64,000 bases of DNA from Lentzea atacamensis (GTDB taxonomy: Bacteria; Actinomycetota; Actinomycetes; Mycobacteriales; Pseudonocardiaceae), in the NCBI RefSeq assembly GCF_003269295.1, contig NZ_QLTT01000010.1, positions 57,958 to 121,957 of the forward strand, written 5' to 3'. The notes below the pieces were generated by a model. The model had not been told where the DNA came from and searched no databases. It worked only from the letters and a program-made list of their open reading frames with translations. Shown here in pieces: positions 37,844 through 46,218 of this stretch. Numbering within the stretch: the stretch's first letter is position 1; each line of letters starts with the position of its first letter. The position numbers and the translations under genes were made by a program.

Positions 37844-38743
37844 ATGAGCCAGCCGGCGACACCGCTGAGCGAGCAGGACCAGCAGCAGCTGGTGCGGCAG
37901 ATCGGCCGTGCCATGCTGCCGGCCGTACCGCAGGGCTGGCAGCGCATCCGGGCCGAGTACCGGGCGGCGGGCAGGCACATCGAGGTCGACCTGGCGTTCG
38001 CGGGTCCCGACGGCCAGCTGCGGCCGGTGCGGCCGCCGATGGACGTGGTGCAGATGTTCGGCCAGCTGCGCGCGGGCATGTACCACCCGGACCGCGGCAC
38101 GTGGCTGAGCGCGACCTACGAGATCGAGGCGCCCGCGGCGTTCACGGTCGACTTCAACGCCGAGGACGAGCCGCGCTGGCGCAACATGCCGCCGCCCATC
38201 GGCTTCCGCGACGAGCTGCAGACGTTCCCTCGCCCGGACCGGCTGATCCCGGACTGGTGGCGTCAGCGCGTCGGCCTGCCGCCGCTGCCCGCGCCCGAGC
38301 CGGAACCGCAGCAGGAGTACCAGGTTCCGCCGCCGAGCCAGGCGGCGCCGCAGCCGGACCAGCAGCAGCCGGGCGAGCTGCGGACCGCGAAGGTGTACGA
38401 CGGCAAGAACGACGACGGCCGCATCATCGTCAACCGCCAGCCGATCGACCCGCAGCTGGTGGACAGCCTGCTCAACTACCTCGAGTCGGCGCCGGTCGTG
38501 CTGGCCGCGCGCAGCTACGACCTCGACGAGTTCTCGCAGAGCGGTGAGCAGGACGTGCCGCTCAACTTCCGCACCGACGGCACCTGGATCTGGGCCGGCG
38601 CCGTGCCGCACTACCTGCGCAAGTACGGCCTCCCGCCGGAGCCGGAGCTGGTCGCGCACGCGGCGGCGCGCGGTTTCCAGGTCGGCGAGGTCAGCAACCA
38701 GACGCAGGACCGCGCGGTGTCGATCATCACGGGCCAGAGTTAG
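37844..38743 (+). CDS. Second immunity-like protein: YezG-type N-terminus with extra C-terminal domain
   Basis: Residues 1-145 of this 299-residue protein repeat the YezG pattern (GWQRIRAEYRAAGRHIEVDL, LRAGMYHPDRGTWLSATYEI, FPRPDRLIPDWW). A Pro/Gln linker follows, then a C-terminal domain (RIIVNRQPIDPQLVDSLLNYLESAPVVLAARSYDLDEFSQ ... GTWIWAGAVPHYLRKYGLPPEPELVAHA) that is common at the ends of actinobacterial immunity-like proteins. It may neutralise the same toxin or be an orphan immunity gene. The stop TAG lies in the left arm of a large inverted repeat. Confidence 0.72.
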   Translation: MSQPATPLSEQDQQQLVRQIGRAMLPAVPQGWQRIRAEYRAAGRHIEVDLAFAGPDGQLRPVRPPMDVVQMFGQLRAGMYHPDRGTWLSATYEIEAPAAFTVDFNAEDEPRWRNMPPPIGFRDELQTFPRPDRLIPDWWRQRVGLPPLPAPEPEPQQEYQVPPPSQAAPQPDQQQPGELRTAKVYDGKNDDGRIIVNRQPIDPQLVDSLLNYLESAPVVLAARSYDLDEFSQSGEQDVPLNFRTDGTWIWAGAVPHYLRKYGLPPEPELVAHAAARGFQVGEVSNQTQDRAVSIITGQS

Positions 38744-38844
38744 TGGTGTGGCCGGAACGTTGCCGGGGGGATTCGCGGTCAGACGGGTGCATCGCGCCCT
38801 GCTGAGCGTGAATCACCTCGCCAACGTTCCGGGACGCGCCACTA
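38741..38844. terminator. Nested inverted repeat between convergent stop codons
   Basis: TAGTGGTGTGGCCGGAACGT at 38741-38760 (continuing TG) pairs, with a few mismatches and one bulge, with 38822-38844; inside it GATTCGCGGTCAG (38770-38782) and CTGAGCGTGAATC (38802-38814) can pair as well. Each stop codon lies at the outer end of one arm. The whole should fold into a long hairpin usable as a bidirectional terminator. Confidence 0.6.
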
Positions 38845-39366
38845 GGTATCAAGCGTTCGCAGGTACGCCTCTCCCCGCGGGGAGAGGCGATAGCCCACCT
38901 CCAGCGACTCGGTGAGCCCCTTCGCCTTGAGCTTGCGGACGTCCGCCTTGAACGGCAGCTTCTCCCTGCCCACCGACGCGGCCAGGTCAGCGGCCCGCAC
39001 ACCGGGGTTCGCCGCGATCAGGCGCAGCAACGCCACCGCGGCCTCGGACAGCTCAAGCCCGTCCACATCGGACGATGAGCGCAACGCGATCCGCGGATCG
39101 TCACCCACGAAACGCAGGCGGATCCGGTAAAGCGAACCCTCACGTCCCTCCACAGAGGACATGAGTGCCGCGACCGTGGGAAACCCGGCGGCAACGGCCT
39201 CGGCACGGGAGACCCGCGACACGACGTCCACGGCGTCGATCGCCAGCACGCCCAGCGACGTCCGCAAGGTCCCGCCCGCGCGCACCGTCGGCCGCTTCCA
39301 CCGCCGGAACTGCAGCGTGACCTCACCGGAACGGATCCGCTGCCAGTCAGCCACCCGGATCAGCAC
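38842..39366 (-). CDS. ASCH-like domain with winged-helix C-terminus
   Basis: This 174-residue protein begins with an ASCH-like, RNA-binding-type domain (DWQRIRSGEVTLQFRRWKRP, TLRTSLGVLAIDAVDVVSRVSRAEAVAAGF) and ends with a winged helix (LRLIAANPGVRAADLAASVGREKLPFKADVRKLKAKGLTESLEVGYRLSPRG). The pairing suggests nucleic acid binding or modification sensing. GTG 39366 is assumed as start; GTG at the VADWQ codon is possible. Confidence 0.68.
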   Translation of the reverse strand: MLIRVADWQRIRSGEVTLQFRRWKRPTVRAGGTLRTSLGVLAIDAVDVVSRVSRAEAVAAGFPTVAALMSSVEGREGSLYRIRLRFVGDDPRIALRSSSDVDGLELSEAAVALLRLIAANPGVRAADLAASVGREKLPFKADVRKLKAKGLTESLEVGYRLSPRGEAYLRTLDT

Positions 39367-39420
39367 CGGACGAGGGTCTCAGGTTGCGGGCCCCACCGAC
39401 AGCCGAGACGATCCGGAACC

Positions 39421-39966
39421 ATGCAACGCTGGTGGCTCTTCACGGTGCGCGGAGTGTTCGCTGTCCTCTTCGGTCTGGCCGCCCTCATCTGGCCAGGCCT
39501 CACCCTGCTCGCCCTGATCATCCTGTGGGGCGCCTACGCGTTCGTCGACGGCGCGACGATGCTGTACCTGACCCTCACCCACAAGGAGTGGCCCGCCCGC
39601 TGGGCACTCGGCCTGATCGGCGTGCTGGGCCTGGTCACGGGCTTGGTCGCGTTGTTCTGGCCGGGCATCACCGCGGGCGCGTTGCTGCTGCTGATCGCGG
39701 CGTGGGCGCTGGTCACCGGTGTGCTGCAGATCGTCGACGCCATCCGCCTGCGCAAGGTGATGACGAACGAGTGGTTCTACATCATCACCGGCGCGCTGAC
39801 GGTGCTGCTCGGCATCATCCTGATCGCGAACCCGGCTGCGGGCGTGATGGCGCTCGTGATCACCATCGGGGTGTTCGCGATCCTGTGGGGCGTGGTGCTG
39901 GTGCTGTTCAGCCTGCGGTTGAAGCAGCACGACGGCGGTCTCGTACAACCCGTACCGCGAGCGTGA
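39421..39966 (+). CDS. HdeD-like (DUF308) membrane protein
   Basis: This 181-residue protein has six short hydrophobic segments with repeated DUF308 pattern (FAVLFGLAALIWPGLTLLALIILWGAYAFVDG and LIGVLGLVTGLVALFWPGITAGALLLLIAAW). HdeD is linked to acid resistance in E. coli; role here is unknown. The 3' end overlaps the convergent mannosyltransferase gene by 59 bp. Confidence 0.85.
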   Translation: MQRWWLFTVRGVFAVLFGLAALIWPGLTLLALIILWGAYAFVDGATMLYLTLTHKEWPARWALGLIGVLGLVTGLVALFWPGITAGALLLLIAAWALVTGVLQIVDAIRLRKVMTNEWFYIITGALTVLLGIILIANPAAGVMALVITIGVFAILWGVVLVLFSLRLKQHDGGLVQPVPRA

Positions 39967-41077
39967 CCAGCACGGCGACCCCGACGAACACGTAGAGGTT
40001 GCCGATCACCTGCTGCCACCACGCCCACTGCTGCTCGACGTCGTTGTCGCGAGGGAACAGCCAGTGCGGCCCGACGGCGAACACCGCCACGACCGCCCAC
40101 GGCGCCCAGTGGCGGCGCAACGAGGCGCGCGACAGCAGCACGAGCGCGGGCGCGATCCAGATCCAGTGGTGTCCCCACGACACCGGCGAGATCAACAGCC
40201 CGCCGATCGCGACCACGAAGAACGCCTCGACGTCGCCCAGCCGTGAGGCCAGCCACCACACGGTGGCCACGACCAGCAGTGACAGCACGACCCACACCGC
40301 GACCTGGGCACCGCTATCCAGCCCGAAACGCGCCAGCGTGCCGCGCATGGCCTGGTTCGACGCGTAGGTGAGGCGCCCGACGCGGCTCGGGTCGAGCAAC
40401 GCGTGCGTCCAGTACTCCTTCGCGTCGCCGAACGCGATCACGAACCCGAGCAGCCCGAAGAAGAAGAACGACGCGATCGACACGAACACGGGCTTCCACT
40501 GCCGCCGCGCCACGAAGTACAACGCGAAGAACGCCGGCGTCAGCTTGATCGCGGCCGCCAGCCCGATGAGCGCGCCCCGCGGCCACCACCGGGTGCGTTC
40601 CAGCAGGCAGTCGGCCATCACGAGCACGGCGAGCAACAGGTTGATCTGGCCGAACCAAAGCGTCTCGCGCAGCGGGTCGAAGATCGACGACACCGCGGCC
40701 GCGCCCAGGCCCCACTTCACGGCCTGAGGCCCCCAGCCGAGCACGCGCTGCGCCGCGATCAGGCACAGCGCCGTGAGCATCGCGAGGTTCGCCACCGCCA
40801 CCGCGAAGATCGCGACGACCAGCGGCACGAGCGCCAGCAGGCTGAACAGCGCCGCGGCGATCGGCGGGTACGTGAACGGCAGGTCAGGACCACCGAGAGG
40901 CTTCGCGAAACCCTCGGCGTAGAGCGGGAGGCCCTGCAGCAGCGCGTCGCCACCGTTGCGGTAGACCCGCAGGTCGAGCGACCAACCCGGCGGGCGGGAC
41001 AGCACGTACGCGAGCGTGGCGACCATGACGGCGGCCCACGCGACGATGGCCCGCTTGGCGCCCCGGTCCAGCTGCAT
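39908..41077 (-). CDS. GT87 family (DUF2029) polyprenol-phosphomannose-dependent mannosyltransferase
   Basis: This 389-residue membrane protein has about ten hydrophobic helices and the GT87 hallmarks LDLRVYRNGGDALLQGLPLY, FTYPPIAAALF, WFGQINLLLAVLVMAD and VSWGHHWIW. GT87 enzymes extend phosphatidylinositol mannosides or lipoarabinomannan at the outer face of the membrane using polyprenyl-phosphate mannose. TACGAT (41089-41084) is 6 nt before ATG 41077, suggesting a leaderless transcript. Confidence 0.83.
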   Translation of the reverse strand: MQLDRGAKRAIVAWAAVMVATLAYVLSRPPGWSLDLRVYRNGGDALLQGLPLYAEGFAKPLGGPDLPFTYPPIAAALFSLLALVPLVVAIFAVAVANLAMLTALCLIAAQRVLGWGPQAVKWGLGAAAVSSIFDPLRETLWFGQINLLLAVLVMADCLLERTRWWPRGALIGLAAAIKLTPAFFALYFVARRQWKPVFVSIASFFFFGLLGFVIAFGDAKEYWTHALLDPSRVGRLTYASNQAMRGTLARFGLDSGAQVAVWVVLSLLVVATVWWLASRLGDVEAFFVVAIGGLLISPVSWGHHWIWIAPALVLLSRASLRRHWAPWAVVAVFAVGPHWLFPRDNDVEQQWAWWQQVIGNLYVFVGVAVLVTLAVRVVRDRRRAASTAG

Positions 41078-41205
41078 CGGGGAATCGTAGCGATGCGTCA
41101 GATGAGGTCCACGTCACCGCTCCGCACCGGGAAATCTCACGTAGCGTCGTTGCGTGAACGCGCAACGTCGAACGTTTAGGGTCAATGCCCTGACAAGGCG
41201 CACAA

Positions 41206-41235
41206 ATGCGCACGCGCGAGATATTCTGTGCGCAT
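41206..41235 (+). promoter_or_regulatory. Inverted repeat flanking the -10 box of the RES operon
   Basis: ATGCGCAC (41206-41213) and GTGCGCAT (41228-41235) are perfect inverted copies on either side of TATTCT (41222-41227), 6 nt before the ATG. Binding of the antitoxin dimer would cover the promoter and start codon; this indicates autoregulation. Confidence 0.6.
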
Positions 41236-41818
41236 GAGTCCCGCGCTGGAGACGGTGCTGGCCAAGGCCGGCCTGCAGGTGACCCCCGACGAGTTCATGG
41301 CCCTCGTGACCGACGCGGCGCGCCGGCTCGCCCCACCGCACCCGGAACCGGCCACCTACTTCACGCCGGACCAGCAGGCGGCGCTCACCGACGTGGGTCT
41401 CGACCTGTCCCCGGCGGGCGCGTCCGACGCCCTCCCGCGCACCCGCACCGTCGTCGCACACGCCGTGCTGCGCGACTCGGCGCTGACCGTCGCCGAGGCG
41501 GCGCGCCAGCTTCAGGTGGACACGAGCCGCATCCGGCACCGGCTCGGCGTCGGCAGGCTCGTGGGCTGGAAGGACAGGGGCAGCTGGCGGCTGCCCGCGT
41601 GGCAGTTCGCGGGCACCGGCGTCCTGCCGGGCCTGGAAACCGTGCTGGCGGCGGTCCCGTCGGACCAACCGGCGCTGGTCGTCGCCGCGTTCATGACCAC
41701 CCTCCAGGAGGACCTGCCCGTCGACGGCAAGCCCGCGACCCCGCGCGACTGGCTCCTCGCCGGAGGAGACCCGCGCCGCGTCGCCGATCTGGTCTCCGTG
41801 CTCGGCACCCCCGCCTGA
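41234..41818 (+). CDS. MbcA/ParS-like antitoxin of the RES system
   Basis: This 194-residue protein has a helical N-terminal part, a central HTH-like segment (ALTVAEAARQLQVDTSRIRHRLGVGRLVGW) and an MbcA/ParS-like toxin-binding end (PALVVAAFMTTLQEDL, RDWLLAGGDPRRVADLV). It should neutralise the next gene's RES toxin and bind the operator at its start. ATG 41234 is 6 nt after TATTCT; GTG 41228 is an alternative two codons earlier. Confidence 0.82.
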   Translation: MSPALETVLAKAGLQVTPDEFMALVTDAARRLAPPHPEPATYFTPDQQAALTDVGLDLSPAGASDALPRTRTVVAHAVLRDSALTVAEAARQLQVDTSRIRHRLGVGRLVGWKDRGSWRLPAWQFAGTGVLPGLETVLAAVPSDQPALVVAAFMTTLQEDLPVDGKPATPRDWLLAGGDPRRVADLVSVLGTPA

Positions 41819-41846
41819 GCGCTCCCGAACACCCGACAGGACCCGA

Positions 41847-42503
41847 ATGTCACGGCTTCCGCAGCCGCCTGCCCCTGCCGTGCTGCAAGCACACCTGCGC
41901 CGCACCGAGGACGTGGTGGCGGTGCACCGGGCAACCCGCCTGGTCCGCGTCTTCACGGCCAAGGGCTCCCACCCGCAGCGCTGGAACACGTTCCGCTACA
42001 CGGGCCCGCTCCCCCACGCCCGCTTCGACGCGCAACAGCCGGCCGCCGACGGCAGTCCGGTCCAGGACCACGAGAACGGCGTCCTCTACTTCGGGTTGTC
42101 CGTGCGCACCTCCATCGCCGAGGTCTTCCAGGCCACCTCGATCGTCGACCGCCGCACCCGCAGCCCGTTCCTCGTCGTCCTGCGGCCGCGCCGGACGTTG
42201 AGGTTGCTGGACCTCGGCGGCCTCTGGCCCACCCGCGTCGGCGCCTCGCAGGAGATCTCGACGGGTCCCAAGCTCGTGACGCAGGCCTGGTCGCGCGCGA
42301 TCCGTGCCGCCTACCCGGAACTGGACGGTCTCTGGTACCGCTCTTCCATGGATTCCGGTGACCCGGCCATCTGCCTGTGGGATCCTCCCGGGGCATCAGG
42401 CCTCCCAGCGGCACCGGACGTGCTGCTGCCGCTGGACCACCCCGGCCTCGACCTGCCGCTGGCGCGGGTGTGCGAGGAGCTCAACTACACGCTGCTGGGG
42501 TGA
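41847..42503 (+). CDS. RES-domain toxin (NAD+-consuming)
   Basis: This 218-residue protein carries the RES domain: R59 region (HARFDAQ), E92 (TSIAEVFQATS) and S166/S167 (WYRSSMDSGDPAICLW), the residues for which the family is named. RES toxins (for example MbcT) degrade NAD+ by phosphorolysis or hydrolysis, halting growth. The antitoxin lies 28 bp upstream; a third gene begins 4 bp downstream. Confidence 0.86.
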   Translation: MSRLPQPPAPAVLQAHLRRTEDVVAVHRATRLVRVFTAKGSHPQRWNTFRYTGPLPHARFDAQQPAADGSPVQDHENGVLYFGLSVRTSIAEVFQATSIVDRRTRSPFLVVLRPRRTLRLLDLGGLWPTRVGASQEISTGPKLVTQAWSRAIRAAYPELDGLWYRSSMDSGDPAICLWDPPGASGLPAAPDVLLPLDHPGLDLPLARVCEELNYTLLG

Positions 42504-42507
42504 CGAA

Positions 42508-42861
42508 GTGCGGGACGACCTGCCGGAGACCGTGCCGAGCGCGCACCGCCTCGAAGCCTGGACCACCGCCGGTGACCTGCTCGGCTGCTGGGACGGCACC
42601 GAGGCGGCGGCGGTTCTCGAGCTCGTCGCCACCTTCCCCGGCGAGGAAGGGATGCGGTGCTTCAACCCCGGCTACGCGATCTGGGCGTACTCGGCCGACG
42701 GGGAGTTCCTGTTCGACCTGGAGTTCTGCTACCGGTGCCACTGGGTGGGCGTGCGGGAGCAGGGGCAACGGCAGCGCCTCGTGCCGTTCGACCCGGAGTC
42801 CGTGCCGGCAAAGGAACTCCTGGCCCGCTTCCTGGCCTTCGAGCCGTCCACTCGGGACTGA
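42508..42861 (+). CDS. Third gene of the RES operon, unknown function
   Basis: This 117-residue acidic protein starts with GTG 42508, 4 bp after the toxin stop. It reads AWTTAGDLLGCWDGTEAAAVLELVATFPG, MRCFNPGYAIWAYSADGEFLFDLEFCYRCHWVGV. YRCHW holds a CxxCxH-like cluster with the other cysteines. It could form a beta-sandwich. Its position suggests an accessory role in the toxin-antitoxin module but this is inference. Confidence 0.65.
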   Translation: MRDDLPETVPSAHRLEAWTTAGDLLGCWDGTEAAAVLELVATFPGEEGMRCFNPGYAIWAYSADGEFLFDLEFCYRCHWVGVREQGQRQRLVPFDPESVPAKELLARFLAFEPSTRD

Positions 42862-42891
42862 CAGGGCCTGACGACCCTGTCCGCCGTCAGG
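42860..42891 (+). terminator. Two alternative hairpins after the RES operon
   Basis: GACAGGG (42860-42866) pairs with CCCTGTC (42875-42881), and CCTGACG (42867-42873) pairs with CGTCAGG (42885-42891); the two stems overlap, so they are mutually exclusive or form a pseudoknot. They overlap the stop codon of the third gene. Confidence 0.5.
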
Positions 42892-42912
42892 GCGCGTACC
42901 TAGCCTGAACGG

Positions 42913-44277
42913 ATGCGCTTCGCGATCGCCGGGGGTGGTGTCGCCGGGCTGGCCGCCGGCCTGGCGGTGGCGCGTGCCGGGCACTCGGCCGTCGTGGTCG
43001 AGCGCGACCACGTGACTTCCCAGGACGACCCGGAGGGCGCGTTCGACGTCGTGCGCAAGGGCATCCCGCACTTCCAGCAGCCGCACACCTTCCTGCCGCG
43101 CGGCCGCCGGGTCCTGCGCGACCTCGCCCCCGACGTCATCGCCACCCTGCTCGACGCCGGCGCCGAAGAACAGGACGTGGCCGCCAAGCTGTCAGGCCCG
43201 CGGCAGCCGGGCGACGAGGACCTGGTCTACCTCTGGGTGCGCCGCCCGATGATCGAATGGGCCCTGCGCCGCGCCGCCGCGGCCGAACCCGCGGTGCGCC
43301 TGGTCGCGGGCAGGCAGATCGCCGGCCTGATGCCCGGTGCGAGCGGCCTGCACCTCGACGACGGGCAGGAGATCCGCGCCGACGTCGTGGTCGACGCGCT
43401 GGGCCGGTACCGCTGCCCTCCCGGCTGGCCACGCGCCTCCGCCCAGCCGAGCGAGTGCGGCGCGATCTACTACTGCCGCTACTTCGAACTCGCTCCCGGC
43501 GCCAAGCACCTCGACGGCCCCTGGCTGCTGAACCCCCGCGGCGACCTCGGCTACATGGGCTTCAACACCTTCCGCGGCGACAACAACACCTTCGCGGTGA
43601 TCTTCCTGGTGCCCAGCGCGGACCACGACCTCCGAGTGCTGCGCGACGACCACGCGTGGATGGCCGCGGCCAGAGCCATCACCCCGCTGGACGTGATGAC
43701 CTCTCCCGACCACGCCCGCCCCATCACCGGCGTGATGCCGATGGGCGGCCTGGCCAACATCGACCGCACCGCGGGCCCCGGCGTGCCGGGGCTCATCCCC
43801 GTCGGCGACGCCTTGTGCCACACCGATCCCGCGTTCGCCTACGGACTGTCGTTCGCCCTGGTGCACGCCCAGGTGCTGGGCCGCGCCAGCACCACGCACA
43901 CCACCCCGGCCGACCTCACGGAGGCCTACCTCGCCGACGTCGGCCCGGAAGCCCGCGAACGCCACACCTTCGCGCTGGAGACCGACGCGGCGCGCACCCT
44001 CGCGTGGAGCGGCACACCGGTCGACATCAGCCGGCGCGACGGCTGCTATCCGTTGTTCGCCTTCGGTGCGGCGCTGGCCGCGGCACCACACGACGACCAC
44101 GTGCTGCGCCGGATCATCGGCCGCATCGGGCTGCTCGACCGGGTCTCCGTCTTCGACACCGACAGCGACCTGCACGACCGCATCGAACGGATCTGGGCGG
44201 GCCTGCCCCGCACGCGACCGGGACCGCCTCGGGAGGAGCTGCTCCGGGCGGTCACGGCCGAACGGGTCAGCTCTTGA
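42913..44277 (+). CDS. FAD-dependent oxidoreductase
   Basis: This 454-residue flavoprotein has the dinucleotide motif RFAIAGGGVAGLAAGLAVARAGH (GxGxxG), the ribityl contact near VVVERDHV, and the second FAD motif GLIPVGDALCHTDPAFAYGLSFAL. The architecture is that of group A flavin monooxygenases or geranylgeranyl-reductase-like enzymes; the substrate is unknown. TAGCCT (42901-42906) is 6 nt before ATG 42913. The 3' end overlaps the convergent peptidase gene by 11 bp. Confidence 0.85.
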   Translation: MRFAIAGGGVAGLAAGLAVARAGHSAVVVERDHVTSQDDPEGAFDVVRKGIPHFQQPHTFLPRGRRVLRDLAPDVIATLLDAGAEEQDVAAKLSGPRQPGDEDLVYLWVRRPMIEWALRRAAAAEPAVRLVAGRQIAGLMPGASGLHLDDGQEIRADVVVDALGRYRCPPGWPRASAQPSECGAIYYCRYFELAPGAKHLDGPWLLNPRGDLGYMGFNTFRGDNNTFAVIFLVPSADHDLRVLRDDHAWMAAARAITPLDVMTSPDHARPITGVMPMGGLANIDRTAGPGVPGLIPVGDALCHTDPAFAYGLSFALVHAQVLGRASTTHTTPADLTEAYLADVGPEARERHTFALETDAARTLAWSGTPVDISRRDGCYPLFAFGAALAAAPHDDHVLRRIIGRIGLLDRVSVFDTDSDLHDRIERIWAGLPRTRPGPPREELLRAVTAERVSS

Positions 44278-46129
44278 GGTAGCGGCCCCACCACTCCAGC
44301 ACCGCGTCGAAGCGCTGCTTGCGGTGCCGCGGCTGCCCGGAGCGCGTCAGCTCGTGCCCCTCGCCCGGGAAGATCAGCATCTCGGCCTCGACGCCACGCC
44401 GCTTCAGTGCCACGAACATGCGTTGGGCCTGTTCGAGCGGGCAACGCCAGTCCTGCTCGGAGTGGACGACGGCGAACGGGAGGTTGATCTTCTCGACGTA
44501 GGTCAGCGGCGACATCACGCGGTGGGCCTCGGGGTCGGTGCCGCAGTAGGCGTCGGTGAAGAAGTAGCCGATGTCCGACGAGCCCGAGAACGAGTCCCAG
44601 GCGTTGACGGCGCGTTCGCTCCACGCCGCCTTGAAGCGCTCGCCGTGGTGAGCGGAGAGCCACGACGTCATGAAGCCGCCGTAGGAGCCACCCATCACGC
44701 CGACGCGTTCGGCATCGCAGTCGGCGCGGGCGAGCGCAACGTCCAGAACGGACAGGACGTCGTCGACGTCGACGGTGCCGAACCTGCCGATGACCGCCTG
44801 GCCGTGGGACTGGCCATAGCCCGCCGAGCCGCGCGGGTTCGGCAGCACGACGGCGTAGCCCGCGGTGGCGTAGACCTGGGCCTCGTCGAAGAAGCCCCAG
44901 CTGTGGTACATGAACGGGCCGCCGTGCACCGCCAGGACGACCGGGTGCGGGCCCTCGCCGTCCGGCAGCACGAGCCAGCCGTGCACCGGGTAGCCGTCGG
45001 AGGCCGAACCGGAGAGTTCGACGACGCGGCGGGCCGGCACCGACGAGAACGCCGTGCGCACACCGGTTCCGACGAACTCCACCTGACCGGGGCTGTCCGG
45101 AGTGGACACCACGGCGACCACAGTGGACCCGTCCGTGGCGAACGAGCGAACCGCGGCCTCGGAGCCCGTGAGCACCTCGCCGGGGCCGCCGTCGAACGGG
45201 ATCCGCCGCAGCTCCAGCGCGCCGCGGTTGCGCACGACGAGCAGCACACCCTCGGCGTCCGCCACGGGCTGGCCGGAAAGCCGTTCCACGTCAACGGTTT
45301 CGACGTCGGTCAGCCGGACCGGGGAAGCGGAGCCGTCCAGCGGCGCCTTCCACAGACCGTGGTTGCGCGCCACCGCGTCGATCCCGGTGAAGTCGGTGCC
45401 CAGCCAGTACAGCGAAGTCCCCGCCACGAACGGCATCGAGGTCTCGCCGGCACCGCGCACCAGCAAGGACACCTCGCCACCGGCAGCGGGAACCGTGTAC
45501 AGGTCGGAGTGCAGCGTCTCGACCGCGCCGAGGTCGCGCGGCGCCACGAACACCAGGGTCGAGTCGTCGAGCCACGCCGGGTCGGACACGTCGTGCGAGC
45601 CGTCGGTCAGCTCGGAAACCGTGCCGTCCAGGTCCACCACGTGCAGGCGCGAGCGGCGGTCGGCGAGGAAGCCGACGTCGTCGACGCGGTAGTCGAGGCG
45701 CGTGATGCGGCGCGGCGCCTCGGCCTCGGGGCCGTCGTCGGTCGTGCCGTAGCGGCCGGCCTCAGGCACGCGCGCCACGAAGGCGATCCGCGTGGAGTCC
45801 GGCGACCACACCGGGGCACCGGCGCCCAGCGGCAGATCGGTCAGCCGGCGGGGCTCACCGCCGTCCACCGGCATGACGTACAGCTGCGGCTTGGACTTTC
45901 CGGTGACACGCAGGAACGCGACCGAACGACCGTCCGGGGAAATGCGCTGCGCATTGTCGCGATCACCGTGTGTCCACGGCATTGTCGTGCCGTCGGGGAA
46001 CACCCGGTGCAGACCGCCCCGGTAGGTGTTCGAGTCGAGATCGGGCGTGGCGATGCTGACCAGCACCAGGTCTCCCGACACGGCGACGGTGCCGGGTGTG
46101 GTGAGCAGCGACAGGTCTTCGGGGCGCAC
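44267..46129 (-). CDS. S9-family prolyl oligopeptidase-like peptidase
   Basis: This 620-residue protein has a beta-propeller part (PEDLSLLTTPGTVAVSGDLV ... WSPDSTRIAFVARV, residues 1-370) and an alpha/beta hydrolase part with the nucleophile in VMGGSYGGFMTSWL, aspartate near EQDWRCPLEQ and histidine in GEGHEL. It cleaves peptides in the cytoplasm, of the acylaminoacyl peptidase type. TAACGT (46142-46137) lies 7 nt before GTG 46129, so this start is preferred over TTG 46159. Confidence 0.85.
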   Translation of the reverse strand: MRPEDLSLLTTPGTVAVSGDLVLVSIATPDLDSNTYRGGLHRVFPDGTTMPWTHGDRDNAQRISPDGRSVAFLRVTGKSKPQLYVMPVDGGEPRRLTDLPLGAGAPVWSPDSTRIAFVARVPEAGRYGTTDDGPEAEAPRRITRLDYRVDDVGFLADRRSRLHVVDLDGTVSELTDGSHDVSDPAWLDDSTLVFVAPRDLGAVETLHSDLYTVPAAGGEVSLLVRGAGETSMPFVAGTSLYWLGTDFTGIDAVARNHGLWKAPLDGSASPVRLTDVETVDVERLSGQPVADAEGVLLVVRNRGALELRRIPFDGGPGEVLTGSEAAVRSFATDGSTVVAVVSTPDSPGQVEFVGTGVRTAFSSVPARRVVELSGSASDGYPVHGWLVLPDGEGPHPVVLAVHGGPFMYHSWGFFDEAQVYATAGYAVVLPNPRGSAGYGQSHGQAVIGRFGTVDVDDVLSVLDVALARADCDAERVGVMGGSYGGFMTSWLSAHHGERFKAAWSERAVNAWDSFSGSSDIGYFFTDAYCGTDPEAHRVMSPLTYVEKINLPFAVVHSEQDWRCPLEQAQRMFVALKRRGVEAEMLIFPGEGHELTRSGQPRHRKQRFDAVLEWWGRYLKS

Positions 46130-46218
46130 GGCCAGGACGTTAACAGAGCTTGTTAGCAAAGCTCATAACCGTTTGTTGACCGATCACAAAAATTGACTCG
46201 CCGCATAGATTTCCGCGT

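Noticed and set aside
44066-46156. 696-residue plus-strand ORF
   Set aside because: It is antisense to the S9 peptidase gene, which has all motifs; composition (His, Arg, Val) is typical of a shadow frame.
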